A DNA stretch of 6,005 nt, from NCBI GenBank assembly GCA_027294185.1, contig JAPUME010000005.1:1-6005 (forward strand). The letters are read 5' to 3'. Below are positions 1-5,287 of this stretch, piece by piece. The DNA is from Acidobacteriota bacterium (GTDB lineage: Bacteria; Acidobacteriota; Terriglobia; UBA7540; JAPUME01). Positions within the stretch are counted from its first letter, which is position 1; each line of letters opens with the position of its first letter. Position numbers and translations under genes: made by a program. The notes below the pieces were generated by a model. That model was not told the origin of the DNA. It worked only from the letters and a program-made list of their open reading frames with translations, and did no database searches.

Positions 1-115
1 GCTCATGCCTACCTTTCACCCGGCCTACATTCTTCGCAATCCCCGCGAAGAAGGGACCATTCGCAAGGACTTCATTGCCATGGCGGAGTTCCTCGGTGTG
101 CGGGGCACGGGGTAA
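1..115 (+). CDS. Uracil-DNA glycosylase, family 4 (3' end only)
   Basis: Only the last 37 codons are present, read from position 2 and ending in TAA at 113-115. The visible tail starts LMPTFHPAYILRNPREE. The segment HPAYILRNP matches the C-terminal active-site motif of family-4 uracil-DNA glycosylases (the Thermus/Archaeoglobus type, older name phage SPO1 DNA polymerase-related), where the histidine lies in the conserved HP[AS]YLLR stretch. The family removes uracil from DNA, starting base-excision repair of deaminated cytosine. Most members also carry a four-cysteine iron-sulfur cluster, but those residues would lie upstream of this window. A short helix and a Gly/Arg-rich end after the motif are usual for the family. 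priA follows on the same strand about 190 bp later, so a shared DNA-maintenance transcript is possible but unproven. The identification rests on one motif, so it is good but not certain. Confidence 0.75.
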   Translation, partial: LMPTFHPAYILRNPREEGTIRKDFIAMAEFLGVRGTG

Positions 116-118
116 GAC

Positions 119-160
119 GTCCGGGAGAATGCCGGGAATAGAATAATGATCTCCGCGGAC
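119..160 (+). other. Inverted repeat just after the glycosylase stop codon
   Basis: GTCCGGGAG (119-127) can pair with CTCCGCGGAC (151-160), giving nine base pairs with one bulged G at 155 and a 23-nt loop. It begins three bases after the TAA of the glycosylase gene. There is no run of T after the stem, so it is not a classical intrinsic terminator. It could protect or define the mRNA 3' end. Presence of the repeat is seen directly; a role is inference. Confidence 0.4.
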
Positions 161-162
161 AT

Positions 163-198
163 GTCATGGGGAGCCCGCCGCGGCGGGCTCAGAATGAC
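163..198. repeat. REP-like palindrome, 36 bp dyad
   Basis: The core is a perfect 20-bp palindrome at 171-190, with arms GAGCCCGCCG and CGGCGGGCTC. It is flanked symmetrically by GTCAT (163-167) and ATGAC (194-198), separated from the core by a 3-nt mismatch on each side (GGG/AGA). The whole element is therefore a 36-bp dyad centred between 180 and 181. Its right arm, ending GCTCAGAATGAC, resembles dispersed intergenic repeats known from several GC-rich bacterial genomes, but this is from memory and copy number cannot be seen here. Possible roles are an mRNA-end stabiliser, a Rho-assisted terminator or a REP/MITE-type mobile repeat. The symmetry itself is certain. Confidence 0.7.
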
Positions 199-250
199 GG
201 TGAGCCGTCCAGAGTTTGAGCATCGGGCTTGAGCACCTGGCGGCACACCC

Positions 251-278
251 GTCGTATCGCTTTCTTCATCAATACGAC
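251..278. promoter_or_regulatory. 7-bp inverted repeat before priA
   Basis: GTCGTAT (251-257) and ATACGAC (272-278) are perfect reverse complements separated by 14 bp, ending 24 bp before the chosen priA ATG. The spacing, about two helical turns between half-site centres, would suit a dimeric repressor operator, and the transcript could form a weak hairpin. No confident sigma70 promoter or Shine-Dalgarno sequence is seen nearby, so the role is open. Confidence 0.35.
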
Positions 279-302
279 ACAAGAGTTACGCTGATTTGTC
301 TG

Positions 303-2756
303 ATGCCTTCCCACCCTCCCTATGCCGACGTAGCCGTGTTTGCGGCCCTCCCTGGTCTTCTCACCTACCGGATTCCCAAGGCACTCCTGGATCAAGCCTC
401 GCCGGGCCGGCGGGTCGTGGTTCCGCTCGGAACCCGCAAGGCGAGGGGAATTATCATAGGTCGAGCAGGGAAGCCTCCCGCAGGTATCAAACCGCGTGAG
501 ATTCTGGAGCTATGGGACGCAGAACCCGTCCTGCCCGAAGACTTGCTGGAGTTGGGAGCCTGGATTTCCGCATACTACTTCGCCCCGCCCGGAGAGGTTT
601 TCCGCTCCATGCTGCCACTGCAGGCGGAGACGCGTGAACGCTGGACGCTTCAAATCACTCGCAAGGGACGGGAACGCTTCGAAACCCTGTCTTCCCAACT
701 GGTGCGGGAGGGCGACCGGGAAACGGAGGCGCAGGTATTAAGAATCCTGTCGAAGGGTTCCGGGGTGGATGCCGAGCGTTTGCATCGCCAGGTGAAGGGC
801 GTGACGACACCGCTGCTATTGAAATGGGATCGGGCCGGACTGCTTGAATCCCAACGTGAGGAAGTTGCCAGAAAAGCTCGTGAAATGGCATGGTATGATC
901 TTCCCTCTTCTCCCCCACCTCTTCCGAATCGCATCTCCCCGGCGGCAAAACGAATTCTCGAACACCTGAAAGATATCAATGCTCCTGTTGCACAGGCGGT
1001 ATTGCTGAAATCCACGCGCGCAAAGCTCTCCCACCTGAAACAATTGCAAGCCGAGGGGCTGGTGCTGGCTTGCGACGAGCCTCCCACCTCAGGGCCGAAA
1101 GACGGAGAAGAGGACCCGGAAGTGATCGAAAAGCTCACCCCGGCGCAGGGAAAAGTCTTTGACAGGATCGAATCCCGCCTGGTGGAGAACCGCTTCCGGG
1201 TAATGCTGCTTCACGGGGTTACGGGAAGCGGGAAGACGGAAATTTATTTGCGAAGCATCCAGCGGGTATTAGCACAAGGCCGCTCTGCGTTGATGCTGGT
1301 ACCGGAAATCGCTCTGACACCGGCGGTTCAAATGCTGTTTGCCGCCCGATTTCCCGGCGTGGTGGCGCTTCTTCACAGCGGCCTGCGCGACCGGGAGAGG
1401 CAGCGCGAATGGTGGCGGGTTCGACGCGGCGAGGCTCGACTGGTAGTGGGCACGCGCTCGGCTGCGCTGGCACCGGTGAGGGACCTGGGATTGGTCGTGG
1501 TCGACGAGGAGCATGATGCGAGCTACAAGCAGCAGAAGGAGCCAAGGTATCACGGCCGGGATGTGGCCATTATGAGGGCTCGCCGGCAAGGTGTCCCCGT
1601 ACTGCTCGGCTCGGCGACACCGGCGCTTGAATCCTACTGGAATGCAGAGCAGGGAAAGTATGATTTGGTGGAACTCCCCGAAAGGATTGCGGGCCGTCCC
1701 ATGGCGAGCGTCGAAGTTCTGGATATGCGAGCTGAGTTCAAGAAGACTCGCTCCGCAGCTCCTATCTCCGAACGATTGATAAACGAGCTGGAGGTGGAAC
1801 TGAATCGTAAATCACAGGCGATGATTCTGGTCAATCGCCGGGGATACGCCTGGTTTCTTCTCTGCCGAAGTTGCGGCCGGAGCGAGGGGTGCCGGAACTG
1901 CAGCATTTCTCTGACCTACCATCGGCGCGACCGCCGGTTGATGTGTCACTACTGCGGGTACCAGAGTCGGGTTCCCAAGCTCTGCACCTCCTGCGGGTCG
2001 GAGTATCTGCACTTCGTGGGGGCGGGGACGGAGAGGTTGATGGAACTGCTACAGTCGCGATTCCCTGAGGCGCGCATCGGCCGCCTGGACCGTGACGTCG
2101 CCCAAAGGCGGGATGAGTACCGGCGGGTTCTCAGCCGATTCAAGCAGGGGAGGCTGGACCTGCTGGTGGGAACGCAGATGATCGCCAAGGGACACGATTT
2201 TCCCGGCCTGACGCTGGTGGGAGTGGTGGCTGCCGATGCCGCCTTGAGCTTCCCGGACTTCCGCGCTGCCGAGCGCGTCTTTCAACTGCTGACCCAGAGC
2301 GCGGGCAGGGCCGGAAGAGCCGCCGAGCCGGGAAGGGTGCTGATTCAGACCTTTTATCCCGAGCACTACGCCGTTCAGACTGCGGCAAGGCAGGATTACC
2401 GGGCCTTCTACGAAAAAGAGATCCGATTTCGCCGCATGATGCATTACCCGCCTTTTACGGCCCTGGCGAACCTGGTGCTGCGCCATCCGATTCAGGAGAA
2501 GGCCACACAACTGGCCGCGAGGCTGGGGCGATATCTCGGGCCGCTGTGCGAGGCAAGCTCGGGGTTGAGGCTGCTGGGTCCGGGTCCGGCTCCCCTGGCT
2601 CGTCTTCACAATCAGTACCGCATGCAGTTCGTCCTGAAAGCCGCAAATCGTAAGGTCTTGAACGTTGTTCTGGGGCGGCTTTTCGGGTTTCTATCCGCCG
2701 AACGGTGGCCGAGGAAAACCCTGGTAATCGACGTGGACCCGGTTGATTTGATGTGA
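303..2756 (+). CDS. priA: Primosomal protein N' (replication restart helicase PriA)
   Basis: This encodes a complete 817-residue PriA, the superfamily 2, 3'-to-5' DNA helicase that recognises abandoned forks and D-loops and starts reloading of the replicative helicase. In order it has a 3'-end-binding domain (about 1-105, with AYYFAPPGEVF from residue 90), a winged-helix/linker region, and helicase lobes with Walker A GVTGSGKT (305-312), DEEH box (401-404), GSATPA (436-441), GTQMIAKGHDFP (623-634) and QSAGRAGR (665-672). The PriA-specific zinc module has all eight cysteines (521, 524, 530, 533, 548, 551, 561, 564). At 817 residues it is longer than E. coli PriA (732) and close to the Bacillus length; the extra sequence lies mainly before the Walker motif. 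ATG 303 was chosen because the next residues (ADVAVFAALPGLLTYRIP) align with the usual PriA N-terminus. An in-frame TTG at 216 would add 29 residues unlike the family. No clear Shine-Dalgarno sequence precedes 303. The gene converges on the HU gene with 47 bp between them. Confidence 0.97.
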   Translation: MPSHPPYADVAVFAALPGLLTYRIPKALLDQASPGRRVVVPLGTRKARGIIIGRAGKPPAGIKPREILELWDAEPVLPEDLLELGAWISAYYFAPPGEVFRSMLPLQAETRERWTLQITRKGRERFETLSSQLVREGDRETEAQVLRILSKGSGVDAERLHRQVKGVTTPLLLKWDRAGLLESQREEVARKAREMAWYDLPSSPPPLPNRISPAAKRILEHLKDINAPVAQAVLLKSTRAKLSHLKQLQAEGLVLACDEPPTSGPKDGEEDPEVIEKLTPAQGKVFDRIESRLVENRFRVMLLHGVTGSGKTEIYLRSIQRVLAQGRSALMLVPEIALTPAVQMLFAARFPGVVALLHSGLRDRERQREWWRVRRGEARLVVGTRSAALAPVRDLGLVVVDEEHDASYKQQKEPRYHGRDVAIMRARRQGVPVLLGSATPALESYWNAEQGKYDLVELPERIAGRPMASVEVLDMRAEFKKTRSAAPISERLINELEVELNRKSQAMILVNRRGYAWFLLCRSCGRSEGCRNCSISLTYHRRDRRLMCHYCGYQSRVPKLCTSCGSEYLHFVGAGTERLMELLQSRFPEARIGRLDRDVAQRRDEYRRVLSRFKQGRLDLLVGTQMIAKGHDFPGLTLVGVVAADAALSFPDFRAAERVFQLLTQSAGRAGRAAEPGRVLIQTFYPEHYAVQTAARQDYRAFYEKEIRFRRMMHYPPFTALANLVLRHPIQEKATQLAARLGRYLGPLCEASSGLRLLGPGPAPLARLHNQYRMQFVLKAANRKVLNVVLGRLFGFLSAERWPRKTLVIDVDPVDLM

Positions 2757-2791
2757 CCTGCCTGCTCTGGCGTGATCGGTCAGGGCTGAGA

Positions 2792-2836
2792 GGAAAAGCC
2801 GGATTATTGAAGCGACTGGAGTTCCTTGCCCGGCTT
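2792..2836 (-). terminator. Possible weak terminator of the HU gene
   Basis: On the minus strand, AAGCCGG (2836-2830) is followed 27 nt later by its exact complement CCGGCTT (2802-2796), which runs directly into TTCC. The stem overlaps the last codons and the stop codon of the HU gene. The GC stem followed by four T resembles an intrinsic terminator, but the loop is long and the T tract short. I treat it as a candidate only. Confidence 0.25.
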
Positions 2837-3073
2837 GAAGCGGACCGCTTTGCCGGGGGGAATGGTGACCTGGGCGCCCGTGCGGGGGTTGCGCCCAATA
2901 CCGGTCTTCCGGGGCTTGACTGTAAAGACCCCGAAACCTCGAAGCTCGATTCGATCACCGCGTTCCAGGGCCTTCTTCATGGCTCCGAATACGGTTTCAA
3001 CGGCGATTTCCGCTTTTGTGCGGGTGATCCCGGTGCGGTTTACCACCCCATTGATGATGTCAGATTTAATCAA
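2804..3073 (-). CDS. hup: HU/IHF-family DNA-binding protein
   Basis: This is a complete 89-residue protein, the standard length for HU and IHF subunits. These proteins form dimers that bend and compact DNA in the nucleoid and assist replication, recombination and transcription. The N-terminal helical dimerisation part (about 1-40) is followed by the family signature RIELRGFGVFTVKPR and by GRNPRTG (60-66), whose proline at 63 would intercalate at the tip of the DNA-wrapping arm. The C-terminus, FKPGKEL, is also typical. HU versus IHF subunit cannot be decided from one sequence, so the symbol is generic. The start is TTG (complement of 3071-3073): no ATG or GTG lies in frame between it and an upstream in-frame stop, and a GGAG Shine-Dalgarno sequence sits 10 nt upstream. 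A strong promoter candidate lies 30 bp further up. The gene is monocistronic and convergent with priA. Confidence 0.95.
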   Translation of the reverse strand: MIKSDIINGVVNRTGITRTKAEIAVETVFGAMKKALERGDRIELRGFGVFTVKPRKTGIGRNPRTGAQVTIPPGKAVRFKPGKELQSLQ

Positions 3074-3083
3074 TTTAGTATTT

Positions 3084-3087
3084 CTCC
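3084..3087 (-). promoter_or_regulatory. Ribosome-binding site of the HU gene
   Basis: On the minus strand GGAG lies 10 nt before the TTG start at 3073. It decides the start, because no other standard start codon is available before the in-frame TAG upstream. Confidence 0.6.
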
Positions 3088-3103
3088 GAGGAAGGGTTCG
3101 GTC

Positions 3104-3132
3104 ATGCTAAAAGAGTCACCAAGCTATGTCAA
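3104..3132 (-). promoter_or_regulatory. Sigma70-type promoter of the HU gene
   Basis: Read on the minus strand, a perfect -35 box TTGACA (3132-3127) is followed by exactly 17 bp and then TAGCAT (3109-3104), a four-of-six match to the -10 consensus. Transcription would start near 3097, giving a leader of about 24 nt that contains the Shine-Dalgarno sequence. Its position directly upstream of the HU gene and the ideal spacing make this the best promoter in the window. Confidence 0.75.
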
Positions 3133-3219
3133 GCGGTTTCTCTCCTGAACAACACCTATGCCAACTTCAACTTAGGACTTTTCGGCTCGGTTTGCAAGGC
3201 GAGTTCTGCAACTTTTTTT

Positions 3220-3258
3220 GCCGGAGTCCTGGCGCTCTGGAGCGCAAGTTTCCCCGGC
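3220..3258. repeat. Nested inverted repeats in the divergent region
   Basis: The inner pair GCGCTC (3232-3237) and GAGCGC (3240-3245) is separated by only two bases. The outer pair GCCGG (3220-3224) and CCGGC (3254-3258) encloses it almost concentrically. The element could form a two-part stem-loop in RNA from either strand or mark a protein-binding site. It has no recognised family. Confidence 0.35.
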
Positions 3259-3304
3259 CTTTTACCCCGCCTCTAGGTTATGATAAGTTTGACGGCTAGG
3301 AATG

Positions 3305-3350
3305 CGTCCGGAAGAACCTCCATTTGGCAGGGCAGAGATTGGGTCGGACG
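3305..3350 (+). repeat. Inverted repeat in the leader of the carbonic-anhydrase-like gene
   Basis: CGTCCG (3305-3310) and CGGACG (3345-3350) are exact reverse complements 34 bp apart, and the second arm ends 14 bp before the ATG at 3365. In a rightward transcript they would close a leader stem-loop near the ribosome-binding region. Six base pairs at this distance could also occur by chance in GC-rich DNA. Confidence 0.25.
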
Positions 3351-3364
3351 AAGATTGAGATAGG

Positions 3365-3892
3365 ATGATCCGCCGTTACCAGGGAAAAATCCCCCGCATC
3401 GCCTCCTCCGCATTTATTGAAGAAAGCGCCCAGGTCATTGGGGACGTGGAGGTGGGTGAGAATTCAAGCCTCTGGTTTTACGTGGTCGCACGCGGCGATA
3501 TTCACCGGATACGAGTCGGGGCGAACAGCAACATTCAGGACGCGACCGTCCTTCACGGCGAGCGGGGGCGGTTTCCGGTGTCCATCGGCGATTGGGTCAC
3601 GGTCGGGCACGGTTCGATTCTGCACGGCTGCACGGTGGGGGACCACTGCTTGATCGGTATGGGCGCCATTGTGCTGAATAATGTCCGAATCGGCGCCGGC
3701 TCCATCATCGGCGCGGGCGCGCTGATTCCTGAAAATACCGTGGTTCCTCCCGGCAGCGTTTACCTGGGAGTGCCCGGCCGCTGGGTGAGGGAAGTAACCT
3801 CGGATGACCGCGAGCGCATCGAGCGGCACGCAAGGAGTTACATCCGCACCAAGGATAGCTACCTGGAGGAAGCCCGTCAGGGAGCGGATTAA
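3365..3892 (+). CDS. Gamma-carbonic-anhydrase-like hexapeptide-repeat protein
   Basis: This encodes a complete 175-residue protein of the left-handed beta-helix fold (YrdA/PaaY/Cam-type gamma class), normally a cytoplasmic trimer with metal sites at subunit interfaces. The hexapeptide repeats run from about residue 18 to 140 and are followed by a C-terminal helix. Aligned by eye to Methanosarcina Cam, the three metal ligands are present as H64, H82 and H87 (VGHGSILHGC), and the supporting residues R43, D45, Q58 and D59 keep the Cam spacing. Cam's extended acidic proton-shuttle loop is not evident, as in most bacterial homologues, so carbonic anhydrase activity is plausible but unproven. Many relatives are annotated only as transferase hexapeptide proteins. 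The ATG is well bounded by an in-frame TGA nine bases upstream; the Shine-Dalgarno sequence is weak (GAGA, 4 nt). hisS starts 28 bp after its stop, suggesting co-transcription. Confidence 0.9.
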   Translation: MIRRYQGKIPRIASSAFIEESAQVIGDVEVGENSSLWFYVVARGDIHRIRVGANSNIQDATVLHGERGRFPVSIGDWVTVGHGSILHGCTVGDHCLIGMGAIVLNNVRIGAGSIIGAGALIPENTVVPPGSVYLGVPGRWVREVTSDDRERIERHARSYIRTKDSYLEEARQGAD

Positions 3893-3910
3893 CTCGGGCG
3901 AGAATCTTTC

Positions 3911-3915
3911 GGAGG
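3911..3915 (+). promoter_or_regulatory. Ribosome-binding site of hisS
   Basis: GGAGG lies 5 nt before TTG 3921 and fixes that codon as the hisS start. An ATG at 3917-3919 is out of frame and too close to the GGAGG to be used. Confidence 0.75.
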
Positions 3916-3920
3916 AATGC

Positions 3921-5210
3921 TTGGCCAGGAACGCCGACCGAATCCGGGCAGTCAAGGGAACCAGAGATATTCTGCCGCCGGAGTCCCGACTGTGGCTGAA
4001 GGTGGAGGAGATTTGCCGCGATATTCTTGATGCCTACGGTTTCCAGGAAATCCGGACCCCGATCTTTGAGGAAACCGAACTTTTTGCCCGCAGCGTAGGT
4101 ACGAACACCGACATTGTCAGCAAGGAGATGTATAGCTTCGAGGACCGGGACGGGCGCTCGCTGACCCTGCGGCCCGAGGCGACCGCCTCTGTCATGCGAG
4201 CCTATCTGGATAGTGGTGCGGTGAATCAGGGAGGGGTCAAAAAGTACTACTATTCCGGCCCCATGTTTCGCCGCGAGAGACCCCAAAAGGGCCGCTTTCG
4301 GCAGTTTTACCAGATCGGCGCGGAGGTGCTCGGCTCGGACCATCCGACGGTGGACGTTGAGGTTCTTGAAATGCTGGACCTGTTGCTCGAGCGGCTCAGC
4401 CTTACCGATTGTGTGCTTCTGTTGAACTCGGTCGGATGCTCGACGTGCCGTCCGGCATACGTGGAGGCTTTGCAGAGCAGTTTGGAGTCCGTGGCTTCGA
4501 AAATGTGCGCCGATTGCCGGCGTCGCACCTCGACCAACCCTTTGCGCGTACTCGACTGCAAGGTGCCCGCTGATCAGCCGATCATCGAAGGCTTGCCGAA
4601 AATTCTCGACTACCTGTGTTCGGAATGTTCCGGGCACTTCCGGGCCGTGACCTCGGGGCTCGACCGGCGAAAGATCCGCTATACGATTACGCCTCGCCTG
4701 GTCCGGGGACTCGATTACTACACGCGGACGACGTTTGAGATAACTCACAGCGGGCTCGGATCACAGAACGCCCTGTTGGGTGGCGGGCGCTATGATGGGC
4801 TCTCAGAGTTGATCGGCGGTCCGCCCGTGAAAGGACTCGGCTTTGCCATCGGGGAGGATCGATTTCTAATGGCGGTCGAGCGATCCGGCGCGCTTGCATC
4901 CTCCGCAGGGCCGGAAGTCTTTGTGGCGTGGATGGGTGAAGAAGCGCGCGAGGCGGCGCTCGGAGCGGCTCGACAACTGCGACGAGAGGGGATTCGCACA
5001 GAAATCGTATTTGATCCGGTCAACTTTAAGAAGTCCCTGGCGCTGGCGAATAAAATGGGCGCCCGCTGGACGCTCATCGTGGGCGATGATGAGGTGAAGC
5101 GCGGCCTTTTTCAGATTAAAGACATGCAGACAGGTCAGCAGGAAGAGTTGCCCGCGGGGCGGCTCATGGAAGAAATGAGAGCCAGGCGAAATAAATCCGC
5201 CCCGGTATAG
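3921..5210 (+). CDS. hisS: Histidyl-tRNA synthetase
   Basis: This is a complete 429-residue class IIa synthetase (E. coli HisRS is 424) that charges tRNA-His in the cytoplasm, acting as a dimer. The N-terminus AVKGTRDILP (10-19) is the usual HisRS opening. Motif 1 lies around 40-55, motif 2 is FRRER (116-120), the histidine-specific loop is LVRGLDYY (260-267), and motif 3 contains GGGRYDG (287-293). The C-terminal anticodon-binding domain starts near 332. The insertion region carries paired cysteines (173/176, 196/199, 233/236) plus C213, a pattern I recall from other bacterial HisRS proteins and perhaps a metal site. TTG 3921 is chosen because of GGAGG 5 nt upstream and the fit to family N-termini; the open frame extends to 3804, but that part overlaps the preceding gene and looks non-coding. 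aspS follows after 77 bp, a common pairing. Confidence 0.96.
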   Translation: MARNADRIRAVKGTRDILPPESRLWLKVEEICRDILDAYGFQEIRTPIFEETELFARSVGTNTDIVSKEMYSFEDRDGRSLTLRPEATASVMRAYLDSGAVNQGGVKKYYYSGPMFRRERPQKGRFRQFYQIGAEVLGSDHPTVDVEVLEMLDLLLERLSLTDCVLLLNSVGCSTCRPAYVEALQSSLESVASKMCADCRRRTSTNPLRVLDCKVPADQPIIEGLPKILDYLCSECSGHFRAVTSGLDRRKIRYTITPRLVRGLDYYTRTTFEITHSGLGSQNALLGGGRYDGLSELIGGPPVKGLGFAIGEDRFLMAVERSGALASSAGPEVFVAWMGEEAREAALGAARQLRREGIRTEIVFDPVNFKKSLALANKMGARWTLIVGDDEVKRGLFQIKDMQTGQQEELPAGRLMEEMRARRNKSAPV

Positions 5211-5222
5211 CTCCAGGGGCGG
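5197..5222 (+). other. Hairpin enclosing the hisS stop codon
   Basis: CCGCCCC (5197-5203) pairs perfectly with GGGGCGG (5216-5222), and two further G-C pairs are possible inside with one bulged A. The hisS TAG (5208-5210) sits in the loop. A second register is also possible, with TCCGCCC (5196-5202) pairing to GGGCGGA (5221-5227). No T run follows, so it is not a standard terminator. It may tune transcription or mRNA processing between hisS and aspS. Confidence 0.45.
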
Positions 5223-5287
5223 GCGGAAACAATGAACATTTCTCAAAGGCGAAACATCTCTGACTCACAAGGAAACCGAAGCGAAAG

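Larger units (their letters stand above)
3133..3364. other. Divergent intergenic region without a gene
   Basis: Together with the HU promoter and leader, 291 bp separate the HU start from the next gene. I find no plausible coding frame, tRNA or recognisable riboswitch. It contains a T7 run at 3213-3219, two inverted-repeat systems listed separately, and TATGAT at 3279-3284, which could be a -10 box for the rightward genes but lacks a good -35 partner. The promoter of the rightward operon should be here, but I cannot place it firmly. Confidence 0.5.

Noticed and set aside
271..280. AATACGAC string resembling the start of a T7 promoter
   Set aside because: Only the first bases match, and the sequence is explained by the local inverted repeat; nothing phage-like is nearby.
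2764..2786. GCTCTG/CAGGGC stem in the priA-HU gap, considered as a priA terminator
   Set aside because: It needs a G-U pair, has a long loop and is followed by no T tract.
2753..3148. Plus-strand open frame of 131 codons after priA
   Set aside because: It is antisense to the unmistakable HU-family gene and shows no protein-like pattern.
3191..3219. TTGCA/TGCAA stem followed by seven T, considered as a plus-strand terminator
   Set aside because: The stem is short and weak, and no plus-strand gene lies immediately upstream.
3289..3294. TTGACG considered as a -35 box for the rightward operon
   Set aside because: No -10-like hexamer lies 16-18 bp downstream.
3804..3920. 39-residue N-terminal extension of hisS
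   Set aside because: It overlaps the preceding gene, does not resemble HisRS, and the GGAGG plus TTG at 3921 explains the real start.
3705..4748. Long minus-strand open frame (347 codons) opposite the metalloenzyme gene and hisS
   Set aside because: Both plus-strand genes are clear family members. The antisense frame has no recognisable domain and is a typical shadow of GC-rich coding sequence.
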